Assembly: GCA_947370975.1 (NCBI GenBank) | Contig: CANBNG010000011.1 | Coordinates: 78,733 to 142,732 of the forward strand | Source: Beijerinckiaceae bacterium | Lineage (GTDB): Bacteria > Pseudomonadota > Alphaproteobacteria > Rhizobiales > Beijerinckiaceae | Reading direction: 5' to 3' | Length of the DNA: 64,000 nt | Shown: positions 44,316 to 53,585 of the stretch, one piece after another | Layout: the number at the start of each line of letters is the position of its first letter | Numbering within the stretch: the first letter of the stretch is position 1 | Notes under the pieces: model-generated | Database searches by the model: none | Told to the model about the DNA's origin: nothing | Seen by the model: only the letters and a program-made list of their open reading frames with translations | Made by a program: the position numbers and the translations under genes

Positions 44316-46298
44316 TCAGCCCGGCAAACGTTGCAGTGCCGCTTCGGCAACAGCCTTTGGGGTTATGCCGAAATGTTCGTAAAGCGTCTTGGCTGGCGCG
44401 CTTTCACCAAAGCTCTTCATGCCGATGAAAATGCCCTTTTCACCGATCAAGGCATCCCAGCCCATGCGGACTGCTGCCTCGACCGCAATGCGGATGGGGG
44501 CCGTGCCGATGATCCTGGTGCGATAGGCCTCATCCTGATCGAGGAAGAGATCCATGCAAGGCACTGAAACGACGCGGGCGGCAACGCCCCTCTGGGCCAG
44601 CAGATCGCGACCCTTGAGCGCGATTTCAACTTCCGAGCCGGAGGCAAAAATCGTGACCTGAGCCTGCCCCTCGGAAGCGGCAAGCTCATAAGCGCCGCGC
44701 GAACAGAGGTTTTCTTCCACAAAATGCGTGCGGACGGCAGACAGGTTCTGGCGGGTGAGCGCGAGAATGGAGGGCGTGTGAGCCGCCTCCAGCGCCGCCT
44801 GCCAGCATTCATAGGTCTCCGTCTGGTCAGCCGGGCGGAAGACATTGAGGTTGGGGATGGCGCGCAGCGAGGCGATCGTCTCGACCGGCTGATGCGTCGG
44901 GCCATCTTCGCCAAGGCCGATGGAATCATGCGTCATCACCTGGATGGCGCGTGTTTTCATCAGCGCGGCGAGGCGCAGGGCAGGACGGCAATAATCGGCA
45001 AAGACAAGGAAGGTCGCGCCCGAGGGAATATAGCCGCCATGCAGCGCCATGCCATTGACGGCCGCCGCCATGCCATGTTCGCGAATACCCCAATGGACGA
45101 AACGCCCGAGATATTGGCCGGGCGAAATCGCGGGCGTCGCCGCAACCTTGGTGTTGTTGGAGCCGGTCAGATCGGCCGAGCCTGTGATGAGCTCGGGCAC
45201 GGCGGGCGCAATCGCCCCGATGGCGGCTTCCGACGCCTTGCGGGTCGCCATTTCGGTACGGTCATCGGCCAGGCGGAGCTTGGCGGCGCGCACGGTTTCA
45301 GCCAGCGCACTCGGCAGGTCACCCTTGATGCGGCGCTCAAATTCGGCGCGCTTGGCGCCGTCCATCGCGGCGAGCTTCTCGCTGCGCCACGCCTTGGCGA
45401 CGCGCTTGCCCTTGCGGCCGGCCTTGCGCCAGGCGTCCATGATGTCCTGCGGGATGACGAAAGGCTCGTGCGGCCAGCCGAGTGCGGCGCGCGCGCCGGC
45501 AATCTCTTCCGCGCCGAGCGGTTCGCCATGGGCCTTGGACGTGCCCGCGCGCTTGGGCGCGCCATAGCCGATCTGCGTCTTGCAGGCGATCAGCGTGGGC
45601 TTGTCGGATTTCTGCGCCTTGCGCACGGCGCGCAGGATCGCCTTCTGGTCATGACCATCGATGCGCATGGCGTTCCAGCCACAGGCCTTGAAGCGCATGA
45701 TCTGATCGACGGAATCGGCAACCGAGAGCGGGCCGTCGATGGAAATGTCGTTGTCGTCCCACAGGACGATCATCCGGTTGAGCTTGAGATGCCCGGCAAT
45801 CGCAATGGCTTCCTGCGAAATGCCTTCCATCAGATCGCCGTCGGAGGCGAGCACATAGGTGTAATGATCAACGACATCGCCAAATTCAGCATTCAGCATG
45901 CGCTCGGCGAGCGCCATGCCGACGGATGTTGCAATGCCCTGGCCGAGCGGACCGGTCGTCGTCTCGACGCCGCGCGTCACGAAATTTTCGGGATGTCCGG
46001 GGGTCTTGGAGCCGAGCTGGCGGAAATTCTTGATCTCGTCGATCGTCATGCCCGGCGTGCCGGTGAGATAGAGCATCGCATAGAGCAGCATCGAGCCGTG
46101 ACCGGCCGACAGCACGAAGCGGTCGCGGTCGGGCCAGGCCGGGTCGGCGGCATCATATTTCATCACATCGCGGAACAGGACGGTGGCCATATCGGCTGCG
46201 CCCATGGGCAGGCCCGGATGGCCGGACTTCGCCTTTTCGACCGCATCCATCGCAAGGGCGCGAACCGCATTGGCCATCGACTGGGGGGTGACGCTCAT
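44316..46298 (-). CDS. tkt: Transketolase
   Basis: 660 residues from the ATG at 46298; the upstream in-frame extension lacks similarity. Thiamine-diphosphate enzyme of the pentose phosphate pathway. Seen: KAKSGHPGLPMGAADMATVL, SAGHGSMLLYAMLYLTG, thiamine-diphosphate motif ASDGDLMEGISQEA, and a C-terminal domain with DSIGLGEDGPTHQPVE. First gene of the tkt-gap-pgk-fba run; divergent from the DUF4164 gene. Confidence 0.96.
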   Translation of the reverse strand: MSVTPQSMANAVRALAMDAVEKAKSGHPGLPMGAADMATVLFRDVMKYDAADPAWPDRDRFVLSAGHGSMLLYAMLYLTGTPGMTIDEIKNFRQLGSKTPGHPENFVTRGVETTTGPLGQGIATSVGMALAERMLNAEFGDVVDHYTYVLASDGDLMEGISQEAIAIAGHLKLNRMIVLWDDNDISIDGPLSVADSVDQIMRFKACGWNAMRIDGHDQKAILRAVRKAQKSDKPTLIACKTQIGYGAPKRAGTSKAHGEPLGAEEIAGARAALGWPHEPFVIPQDIMDAWRKAGRKGKRVAKAWRSEKLAAMDGAKRAEFERRIKGDLPSALAETVRAAKLRLADDRTEMATRKASEAAIGAIAPAVPELITGSADLTGSNNTKVAATPAISPGQYLGRFVHWGIREHGMAAAVNGMALHGGYIPSGATFLVFADYCRPALRLAALMKTRAIQVMTHDSIGLGEDGPTHQPVETIASLRAIPNLNVFRPADQTETYECWQAALEAAHTPSILALTRQNLSAVRTHFVEENLCSRGAYELAASEGQAQVTIFASGSEVEIALKGRDLLAQRGVAARVVSVPCMDLFLDQDEAYRTRIIGTAPIRIAVEAAVRMGWDALIGEKGIFIGMKSFGESAPAKTLYEHFGITPKAVAEAALQRLPG

Positions 46299-46576
46299 GA
46301 TGCTCTTTTCCAGTGGCGCGAGCCGCGTCTGTGGCAAGACGGGCCCGGAGGGGATCGCGTACCGGGCCGGTTGGCCGCTCGCGAAGACGAGATCCCGTGA
46401 AGATCGCAGGCGGGGGTTGAATATCAGCTCACCCCTGACTGTCAACGAAAGCGATGCCGGCGCGCACAGGGATTGTGTGTCGGCACGCGACACAATGAGC
46501 TGTGGGGCGGACCCACCCATGCGTTGACGCGCCCCACCTTCTTGCTCCTAATGAGCAAAATACGGTCAAGGACCTC

Positions 46577-46906
46577 ATGAAACTGCCCGATCGCCTCGAG
46601 ATGCCGCTCAAACGCCTCGCCGCCGCCCTCGATCATCTCGAGGCCGCAGCGGAGCGTCGCGCTGAGCTGGACGCACGCCGCGCCGATCTCGAAGAAGAAC
46701 TGGCAGTCATGCAGGATGACCGCTCGCGCCTCGCCATCGAGCTCGACGGCGCCATGGCCCGCGTGCGCAAGCTCGAGGAAGCCAACGCCGACGTCGCCCA
46801 GCGCCTGAACATGACAGGCGCAACCATCCGCGCCGTGCTCGGGCTGGAGAGCGCAGAGCACCCTGCCCCCGGTGAGGACGACGAACCAGCCGCGCGAGAG
46901 GACTAG
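46577..46906 (+). CDS. DUF4164 coiled-coil protein
   Basis: 109 residues from the ATG at 46577 with AAGGA upstream. Almost entirely a predicted coiled coil (ALDHLEAAAERRAELDARR, then DLEEELAVMQDDRS). Lies 2 bp before zapA, the usual place for DUF4164 genes, so a cell-division role with ZapA is a reasonable guess but unproven. Confidence 0.85.
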   Translation: MKLPDRLEMPLKRLAAALDHLEAAAERRAELDARRADLEEELAVMQDDRSRLAIELDGAMARVRKLEEANADVAQRLNMTGATIRAVLGLESAEHPAPGEDDEPAARED

Positions 46907-46908
46907 CC

Positions 46909-47298
46909 ATGGCGCAGAGCGAAACCTCGACGGCCTCCGTCAACGTAACCATCGCCGGCCGCTCCTTTCGCATGGCGTGCGGCCCGGGAGAGGAGCCGCA
47001 TCTTGAGTCGCTTGCCGCCCAGATCGATCGACGCATCACCGAATTGCGCGGCGCCTTCGGAGAAATCGGCGACCAGCGCCTGACCGTGATGGCGGCCATC
47101 ACCATTGCCGACGAACTCGCGGAAAGCCGCCGCAAGATCGCCGAGCTGGAAGCCAAGGTCACGATTCTGAGCGAAGCGACCGCCAAGGCCGAGGACCACG
47201 CCACCGCCTGGGCCGAAAGCCTCGCCCAGTCGCTCGACCTGACCGCACGCCGCATCGAGGGCATCGCCCAGACGATGGGTGGCGGCCAGCGCGGGTAG
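46909..47298 (+). CDS. zapA: Cell division protein ZapA
   Basis: 129 residues. N-terminal SVNVTIAGRSFRMACGPGEE and EPHLESLAAQIDRRI define ZapA, followed by a long coiled coil. Bundles FtsZ filaments at midcell. Directly upstream of the 6S RNA, a conserved arrangement. Confidence 0.93.
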   Translation: MAQSETSTASVNVTIAGRSFRMACGPGEEPHLESLAAQIDRRITELRGAFGEIGDQRLTVMAAITIADELAESRRKIAELEAKVTILSEATAKAEDHATAWAESLAQSLDLTARRIEGIAQTMGGGQRG

Positions 47299-47399
47299 AC
47301 TGTTCCCGCGAGAGCAGCCTGACGTGCACGTGCAACCAATGACCTGATCGGTTACCCCTTCCCCTCGCCCGCCCCATGCCCTACATTGTTTAGGCGGCG

Positions 47400-47556
47400 C
47401 TGCGGGGTGCGTGTTGGATCAGTATTCCCGGGGCCTTATCGATCTCTAAGGGAGCTGTCCCTGGCCTTGTCCGTGGACTTGGTCACATGGCGCCCACCTA
47501 CGCTGTAGGTTCCCGGGATCGATGTCCCACGGCCTTTGTGGCCCGCACCTTTTTTC
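47400..47556 (+). ncRNA. ssrS: 6S RNA
   Basis: Located between zapA and the formyltetrahydrofolate ligase gene, the conserved 6S RNA place. GGTGCG (47406-47411) pairs with CGCACC (47544-47549) as closing stem, and further out-in pairings (ATTCCCGGG with CCCGGGAT) form the long, internally open hairpin that mimics an open promoter. TTTTTTC follows. It binds sigma-70 RNA polymerase in stationary phase. Exact ends were judged by eye. Confidence 0.8.
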
Positions 47557-47590
47557 TTTGCGCCGGTCAAGGCGAACAGGCCTTACCCAC

Positions 47591-48178
47591 ATGGGACCCG
47601 GCGGTTCAGACAAGCCCCTCAAGGACGCCCTGCGCAGCCAGGCTCTGGGCCGGCGCGACGCTCTGTGCGAGGCGAGCCGGCAAGAGGCCGCCCTCGCCAT
47701 AGCAGGGCATCTGGCTGTCCTTGCCAAAGACCTTCCCCAAGGCCCCGTGGCCGCCTATTGGCCGATCCGCAGCGAGGCCGATCCGCGCGCCGGCGCCGAT
47801 GATCTGCGCCAGCGCGGCCATGAAATCGCGCTACCCGCAGTTACGCCGCACGGCCTCGTGTTCCGGCGCTGGGAGGTGAACGATCCGCTGGCGCGCGCGG
47901 GCTTTGGCTTGTGGGAACCGCTGCCGGAAAGCCCGCAGATCGTCCCGCGCACCCTGCTCGTGCCGCTTGCAGCCTTCGACCGGCGCGGCCATCGCATCGG
48001 CTATGGCAAGGGCCATTACGACCGTGCGCTTGCCGCCCTCGGGCGCGTGCTCACCATCGGCATCGCGTTCAGCGTGCAGGAAATAAACCTCATCCCGGAC
48101 GAGCCGCACGACCATCCGCTCGATTTCGTGGTAACGGAACGGGAAATTCTGAACACGGCCCAGCAGCGGGATCTCTGA
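47591..48178 (+). CDS. fau: 5-formyltetrahydrofolate cyclo-ligase
   Basis: 195 residues from the ATG at 47591; a longer frame to 47522 would run into the 6S RNA. Makes 5,10-methenyl-THF. Seen: AAYWPIRSEADPR, VPLAAFDRRGHRIGYGKGHYDR and a final LDFVVTEREI. The gene downstream of 6S RNA in most proteobacteria. Confidence 0.93.
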   Translation: MGPGGSDKPLKDALRSQALGRRDALCEASRQEAALAIAGHLAVLAKDLPQGPVAAYWPIRSEADPRAGADDLRQRGHEIALPAVTPHGLVFRRWEVNDPLARAGFGLWEPLPESPQIVPRTLLVPLAAFDRRGHRIGYGKGHYDRALAALGRVLTIGIAFSVQEINLIPDEPHDHPLDFVVTEREILNTAQQRDL

Positions 48179-48180
48179 AC

Positions 48181-49002
48181 ATGCGTTTGCTTTTCATCGG
48201 CGACATTGTCGGCCGCGCCGGTCGCGCCGTCCTGCTCGACAACCTTCCCGAACTGCGGGCGCGCTACAGCCTTGATTTCGTGGTCGTCAACGGCGAGAAC
48301 GCCGCCGGAGGCTTTGGCATCACCGAGGCCATTTGCGACGAATTTCTGGGCGCAGGCGCCGATTGCGTGACGCTCGGCAATCATTCATTCGACCAGCGCG
48401 AGGCGCTTGTCTTTATCGAACGCCAGCCGCGCCTGCTGCGCCCGGCCAATTATCCTGCGGGCACGCCGGGGCGCGGGGCCAATCTGTTCGAGACCGAGCG
48501 CGGCCAGCGCGTGCTCGTCATGAATGTCATGGGCCGCATTTTCATGGATGCGATGGACGACCCCTTCGCCGCCGTCGAGCGCGAGATGGGGGCCTGCCCG
48601 CTGGGGATGGGCTGCGACGCCTTCGTGCTCGACATGCATGCGGAGACGACATCTGAAAAAATGGCGATGGGCCATTTCTGCGACGGACGGGCGAGCCTGG
48701 TGGTGGGCACCCATACCCATATCCCGACCGCCGATCACCACATCATGGCCGGCGGCACCGCCTATCAGAGCGATGCCGGCATGACCGGCGATTTCGACTC
48801 CGTCATCGGCATGGACAAGGAAGAACCGCTGCGCCGCTTCACCCGCAAAGTCCCGGGCGGACGCTTCGAGCCCGCCGACGGCCCGGCAACCCTCTGCGGT
48901 CTGGCGGTGGATATTGACGACGCCACAGGCCTTGCACGCGCCGTCGCCCCGCTGCGGATCGGCGGGCGGCTTGAACCAGCCCTCCCGCGCTTCTGGGATT
49001 GA
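48181..49002 (+). CDS. YmdB-family metallophosphoesterase (TIGR00282)
   Basis: 273 residues. Seen: FIGDIVGRAGR, NGENAAGGFG, LGNHSFDQ and VVGTHTHIPTADHHI, the di-metal ligands of the family. B. subtilis YmdB acts on cyclic nucleotides; the role here is unknown. Two bases after fau. Confidence 0.92.
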   Translation: MRLLFIGDIVGRAGRAVLLDNLPELRARYSLDFVVVNGENAAGGFGITEAICDEFLGAGADCVTLGNHSFDQREALVFIERQPRLLRPANYPAGTPGRGANLFETERGQRVLVMNVMGRIFMDAMDDPFAAVEREMGACPLGMGCDAFVLDMHAETTSEKMAMGHFCDGRASLVVGTHTHIPTADHHIMAGGTAYQSDAGMTGDFDSVIGMDKEEPLRRFTRKVPGGRFEPADGPATLCGLAVDIDDATGLARAVAPLRIGGRLEPALPRFWD

Positions 49003-49089
49003 GGCCCCGCCTCACCCCACCTCTTCAATTTCGCTCGGCTCAAGCGTATAAGGCCGCATAATTTAACTTCCAATCGTCCCGAGGGGTCC

Positions 49090-49836
49090 ATGGCAGGCCA
49101 TAGTCAGTTCAAGAACATCATGCACCGCAAGGGCAAGCAGGACGCCGTGCGTTCCAAGCTGTTCTCCAAGCTCGGCCGTGAAATCACGGTCGCGGCCAAG
49201 ATGGGCATGCCCGACCCCAACATGAACCCGCGTCTGCGGGCGGCCATCGTCGCCGCGCGCGAAGAAAACATGCCCAAGGACAATATCGAACGCGCCATCA
49301 AGAAGGCGTCGGGCGGCGATGCCGAGACCTATGATGAAGTGCGCTACGAGGGCTATGCACCCGGCGGCGTCGCCATCATCATCGAGGCGCTGACCGACAA
49401 CCGCAATCGCACGGCGGGCGAAGTGCGCTCCTATTTCACCAAGGCCGGCGGCGCGCTGGCCGAGACGGGCGCTGTCGCCTTCATGTTCGACCATATCGGC
49501 GTGATCGCTTATCCGCTCTCCATCGGCTCGGACGACGCGGTGATGGAAGCCGCCATCGAGGCGGGTGCGGATGATGTGACCTCCTCCGAGGACGGCTACG
49601 AAATCGCCACCTCGCTCGAATCCCTGCGCGACGTGCAGAAGGCCCTCGAAACCCGCTTCGGCGAGGCGAAGAAGGCCAGCCTGCTCTGGCGTCCGCAGAA
49701 TGCGATTTCGGTCGATGACGAGGCGGGTGAGAAGATCCTGCGCCTTGTGGGTTCGCTCGAAGACAATGACGACGTGCAGAACGTCTATGCGAATTTCGAG
49801 ATCTCGGACGCCCTCGTCGCCAAGATGGGCGGCTGA
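49090..49836 (+). CDS. yebC: YebC/PmpR-family regulator or translation factor
   Basis: 248 residues. Starts MAGHSQFKNIMHRKGKQD, the family signature, with KLGREITVAAKMG and RAGADDVTSS-like region. Annotated as a DNA-binding regulator; recent work links the family to ribosome rescue at proline stretches. Usually just upstream of ruvC in relatives; here 20 kb away. Confidence 0.95.
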   Translation: MAGHSQFKNIMHRKGKQDAVRSKLFSKLGREITVAAKMGMPDPNMNPRLRAAIVAAREENMPKDNIERAIKKASGGDAETYDEVRYEGYAPGGVAIIIEALTDNRNRTAGEVRSYFTKAGGALAETGAVAFMFDHIGVIAYPLSIGSDDAVMEAAIEAGADDVTSSEDGYEIATSLESLRDVQKALETRFGEAKKASLLWRPQNAISVDDEAGEKILRLVGSLEDNDDVQNVYANFEISDALVAKMGG

Positions 49837-49943
49837 ACAGACTTGCGGGAGCGCGGCTGATGTCGCGCTTTCGCCCAATTGGATTGCGATGAAGTCCTGA
49901 CGCATCCCGCGCGTGGACTGCACGCGCCTGGCCGAAAGAACAC

Positions 49944-50594
49944 ATGTCCGCCACCGACAATTCCCAACGCCTTTATCTCATGCTGCCGCCGCTCGCCGAA
50001 GCGGGCGATGTCGCCGACAAGCTCGCTCTGGCGCTTGATGCCGGCGATGTCGCCTGCGTGCTCGTGCCGCTGGCTGCGCGCGATGAGAGCTCGGCCAAGA
50101 AAATCGTGAAGGCATTGATCGCCGTCACCGAGCCGCGCGGCGTCGCGCTGCTGATCGACACGCCCTCGCTCGTTGCCCGTTCAGGCGCCGATGGCGCGCA
50201 TCTGCGCCTGAGCGCCGATTCGCTTGAAAAGGCGCTGGAAGGCGCTGTCGAGACGCTCAAGCCCGACCGTATCCTGGGCGCGGGCGGCCTGCGCGCCAAG
50301 CACGATGCCATGATCGCGGGCGAATATGACGTCGATTACGTGAGCTTCGGCGAGCCCGCACCCGACGGCTTCGTGCCGCCGATGGAGCAGGTGCTCGAAC
50401 GCGTCACCTGGTGGGCCGATATTTTCAACGTGCCCTGCGTGGCCTATGCCCCGACCCTTGCCGATGTCGCCGCATTGGCGAAGGCCGGTGCTGATTTCGT
50501 TGCCCTGCGTGAAGCCGTCTGGGACGATGCGCGCGGGCCTGCCGAGGCTGTTGCCGAGGCCATGCAATTGGTCGCAGGAGCCAGAAAAGCCTGA
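49944..50594 (+). CDS. ThiE-like TIM-barrel protein
   Basis: 216 residues. Resembles thiamine phosphate synthase (ALLIDTPSLVARSGADGAHL, DYVSFG) but lacks a clear full set of active-site motifs such as the pyrimidine-phosphate loop. A homologous ThiE-like gene before a Sel1 protein and suhB recurs in this group. Thiamine function is uncertain. Stop overlaps the next start (TGATG). Confidence 0.75.
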   Translation: MSATDNSQRLYLMLPPLAEAGDVADKLALALDAGDVACVLVPLAARDESSAKKIVKALIAVTEPRGVALLIDTPSLVARSGADGAHLRLSADSLEKALEGAVETLKPDRILGAGGLRAKHDAMIAGEYDVDYVSFGEPAPDGFVPPMEQVLERVTWWADIFNVPCVAYAPTLADVAALAKAGADFVALREAVWDDARGPAEAVAEAMQLVAGARKA

Positions 50595-51610
50595 TGCGTT
50601 ACCGGCACAGCCTTGCGCTTGGCGTCGTCCTTTGGGTCCTTGGGCCCGGCGGACTGGCGCAGGCGCAAATGCTTGTGCCCGGCGGCCCGCAGCTCACACC
50701 CGCCAATCCCGCCCTCCCGGCGGGCCTGCTGCCGCTCTTCCAGCCCCAGCGCCTGCCCACAGACACAACCCCTGCCAGACCCGACGCCGATATCGCCTAT
50801 GGGGCTTATCAGCGCGGCTATTATCTGACGGCCCTGCAGGAGGCCACCAAGCGGCTCGACAAGAACAAGGACGACACCGCCGCCATGACCCTGGTCGGCG
50901 AGATCTACAAGGACGGCTTCAGCGTGCGCCGCAGCCTCACCGAGGCCGCGCGCTGGTACAAGCTCGCCGCTGACCGGGGCGACCGGCAGGGCGCCTTCGC
51001 GCTAGCCATAGCAGCCCTGCAGGGCGAGGGCGTGCCGCAGGACAAGGCGCTGGCAAAAAGCCTGCTCGTCAAGGCAGCGGCCGCCGGCCATGGCGGCGCG
51101 CTCTACAATCTCGGCATTATCGCCATCGACGCAGAAATCCAGGATTTCCAGGGCGCTGCGGCTTATTTCCGCGCTTCAGCCGAGGCCGGCAATGCCGACG
51201 GCGCCTATTCGCTTGCCATCCTCTACCGCGAGGGACAGGGCGTGCCGCGCGACATGACGCAGGCAGCCCTCTGGATGAAACGCGCGGCTGACGAGCATAT
51301 TGCCGCCGCCGAGGTCGAATATGGCATCATGCTCTTCAATGGCGAGGGGCAGGCCAAGGACGAGGCCGCGGCGGCGCGTTATTTCCTGCGCGCGGCCACC
51401 CGCAACAATCCGGTCGCGATGAACCGCATGGCCCGCCTCTATGCGGCGGGTCGTGGCGTCCCCAAAAACATCATCGAATCGATGAAATGGCATATTCTGG
51501 CCCGCACCGTCGGGCTCAAGGATGACTGGCTCGACAGCCAGATGAACGGGCTCAGCGCCCGCGAAAAGGCCGAGGTCGAGGAGGCCGTTCGCCAGTTTGT
51601 CGGGCAGTAG
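50594..51610 (+). CDS. Secreted Sel1-like TPR repeat protein
   Basis: 338 residues. Signal peptide ending GLAQAQ, then about six Sel1 repeats, e.g. RRSLTEAARWYKLAADRGDR, AAAYFRASAEAGNADGAYSL and ARYFLRAATRNNPVAMNRMA. Likely periplasmic protein-protein scaffold. Translationally coupled to the ThiE-like gene. Confidence 0.88.
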   Translation: MRYRHSLALGVVLWVLGPGGLAQAQMLVPGGPQLTPANPALPAGLLPLFQPQRLPTDTTPARPDADIAYGAYQRGYYLTALQEATKRLDKNKDDTAAMTLVGEIYKDGFSVRRSLTEAARWYKLAADRGDRQGAFALAIAALQGEGVPQDKALAKSLLVKAAAAGHGGALYNLGIIAIDAEIQDFQGAAAYFRASAEAGNADGAYSLAILYREGQGVPRDMTQAALWMKRAADEHIAAAEVEYGIMLFNGEGQAKDEAAAARYFLRAATRNNPVAMNRMARLYAAGRGVPKNIIESMKWHILARTVGLKDDWLDSQMNGLSAREKAEVEEAVRQFVGQ

Positions 51611-51625
51611 GACAGACCGCGCAGA

Positions 51626-51666
51626 CCAAGATCGCAGACGACAGGCCCGAAGTTCATTGATCTTGG
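51626..51666. other. Hairpin in the Sel1-suhB gap
   Basis: Perfect 8-bp arms CCAAGATC and GATCTTGG with a 25-nt loop, followed by GGGGCGTCCC and a smaller GGGTAAGACCC hairpin. No T-run. Function unknown; may be mRNA leader structure of suhB. Confidence 0.4.
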
Positions 51667-51721
51667 GGCGTCCCACGGGGTAAGACCCTTCGCGCACCCA
51701 GCCCCTGAAAGATTTTCCCCC

Positions 51722-52513
51722 ATGATCCGCTCCGCCCTGATGAATGTCATGACCGCCGCCGCCTTGAAGGCCGGACGCGGCCTGAAGCGCGATCTTGGCG
51801 AGATCGAGAATTTGCAGGTCTCCATCAAGGGCCCGGGCGATTTCGTCAGCGCGGCCGATGTGCGCGCCGAAAAGGTGCTGTTTGAGGAATTGTCGCGCTC
51901 GCGCCCCGGCTACGGCTTCCTGATGGAAGAAGGCGGCGAGATCGAAGGCGCGGACAAAAGCCATCGCTGGCTTGTCGATCCGCTCGACGGCACCACAAAT
52001 TTTCTGCACGGCCTGCCGATTTTCGCCGTCTCCATCGCGCTGGAGCGCGAGGGTCAGCTGATCGCCGCCGTTGTCTATAATCCGGCGACAGACGAGATGT
52101 TCGTGGCCGAAAAGGGCCAGGGCGCCTGGCTCAACAACCGCCGCCTGCGGGTCGCCGCGCGCCGCGATTTCGCCGACGCGCTCGTTGGCTGCGGCATTCC
52201 CCACCTCGGCCGCGCAAGCCAGCATCCGCGCTTCAAGGTCGAGCTTTCCTCGGTGATGGCGCGCGCGGGCAATGTGCGCCGCATGGGCGCGGCCTCGATC
52301 GATCTCGCCATGGTGGCCGCTGGCCGCCTCGATTGCTTCTGGGAACGCGGCCTGGCCCCCTGGGACATGGCGGCAGGCATTGTGCTGGTGCGCGAAGCCG
52401 GCGGCTATGTGACCAATGCCGATGGCGGCGACAGCGTACTGGAGACGGGCTCGATCTGCGTCGGCAACGAACAGATGCACCGCTCGCTCCTGTCCGCGCT
52501 CCGCGCCGCCTGA
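51722..52513 (+). CDS. suhB: Inositol monophosphatase family protein (SuhB-like)
   Basis: 263 residues. Seen: metal-binding GYGFLMEEGGE and WLVDPLDGTTNFLHGLP, and later AAGIVLVREAGG. Hydrolyses inositol-1-phosphate; in other bacteria SuhB also joins rRNA antitermination. 111 bp after the Sel1 gene. Confidence 0.93.
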   Translation: MIRSALMNVMTAAALKAGRGLKRDLGEIENLQVSIKGPGDFVSAADVRAEKVLFEELSRSRPGYGFLMEEGGEIEGADKSHRWLVDPLDGTTNFLHGLPIFAVSIALEREGQLIAAVVYNPATDEMFVAEKGQGAWLNNRRLRVAARRDFADALVGCGIPHLGRASQHPRFKVELSSVMARAGNVRRMGAASIDLAMVAAGRLDCFWERGLAPWDMAAGIVLVREAGGYVTNADGGDSVLETGSICVGNEQMHRSLLSALRAA

Positions 52514-52613
52514 AGGCCCGCATCAACACCCACGCTTGAATGCGCGGGCGATTTCGCGTCATCTAGGGCTTAAGGCCGCGCCGTCTCCTGCTTTTGCGCG
52601 GCGGGACATCAAA

Positions 52614-53585
52614 ATGACTGCCGAGCGCGCGCCCTATCTTCTCTCATCGCCACGCATTTTTCTTGTGCGCATGGTGGTTTTCCTGATTCTGGCCGGTTTT
52701 GTCGCGCTGATCCTCTATCGCCAGATCGCGACGGCCTTCATGGCAAACCCCGGCTTGAACAGCCTGATTCTGGGGGTGCTGGGGATCGGCATCCTGCTCG
52801 GCATCCGCCAGGTGGTGCAGCTTTTCCCCGAAGTGCGCTGGGTCAATGCCATGCGCCGCGACCAGGCTGTCGGCATCAATCCGCCGGTGCTTCTGGCGCC
52901 GATGGCGCGCTTGCTCGGCGCCAGCGGCCTGTCGGCCATCTCGACGATGACGCTGCGCGCCATTCTCGATTCCATCGGCACGCGTCTGGATGAATCACGC
53001 GAAATCGCGCGCTATCTGACGGGTCTGCTCGTGTTTCTCGGCCTGCTCGGCACGTTCTGGGGCCTGCTGGAAACCGTTGGCTCGATTGGCGGCGTGATCC
53101 ACTCGATGCAGAGCGGGGCGGATACGACCGCCATGTTCGACGATCTCAAGAATGGCCTTGCCGCGCCGATCTCGGGCATGTCGGTGGCCTTCACCTCCTC
53201 GCTCTTTGGCCTCGCGGGCTCGCTGATTCTGGGTTTCCTCGACCTTCAGGCGGGACAGGCGCAAAACCGTTTCTATACCGAGCTGGAGGATGTCCTCTCT
53301 GCAAATGCGAGCGATGTGAGCGCTCTGGCGGCAGAATCTGCTGCTGGCGGCATGACGCAGGATTTCCGGCTCGCCTTGCAGAAGCTGGCTGAAAATGCCG
53401 ATCCTGCGACGGCGCGCGCGGCGTCTGCCGCCATGGCCAATCTCGCGGAGGGCATTCAGGGCCTGGTGCAGCACATGCGCGGCGAACAGCAAATGGTGCG
53501 CAGCTGGGTCGAGGCACAGGCCGAACAGCAGGCCGAAATCCGAAAACTGCTGGCGCGCCTCGCCTCCGAGACGGAGAAGCGCTGA
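52614..53585 (+). CDS. MotA/TolQ/ExbB-family proton-channel-like protein
   Basis: 323 residues from the ATG at 52614. Membrane segments near 18-38, 43-62, 135-155 and 190-215, with GLLVFLGLLGTFWGLLETVGSIGG, which matches the TolQ/ExbB core. A long C-terminal cytoplasmic helix follows (AEQQAEIRKLLARLASETEKR-type). Its stop overlaps the next gene start (TGATG). With the OmpA/MotB-like partner it should form a proton-driven motor like ZorAB or TolQR. Role unknown. Confidence 0.85.
   Translation: MTAERAPYLLSSPRIFLVRMVVFLILAGFVALILYRQIATAFMANPGLNSLILGVLGIGILLGIRQVVQLFPEVRWVNAMRRDQAVGINPPVLLAPMARLLGASGLSAISTMTLRAILDSIGTRLDESREIARYLTGLLVFLGLLGTFWGLLETVGSIGGVIHSMQSGADTTAMFDDLKNGLAAPISGMSVAFTSSLFGLAGSLILGFLDLQAGQAQNRFYTELEDVLSANASDVSALAAESAAGGMTQDFRLALQKLAENADPATARAASAAMANLAEGIQGLVQHMRGEQQMVRSWVEAQAEQQAEIRKLLARLASETEKR

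Noticed and set aside
44724..46400. 558-codon frame antisense to tkt
   Set aside because: Transketolase motifs on the other strand are decisive.
51611..51721. Rhizobial suhB/mmgR small RNA upstream of suhB
   Set aside because: The gap has a hairpin but I could not match the described motif's hairpin pair or a terminator on either strand.
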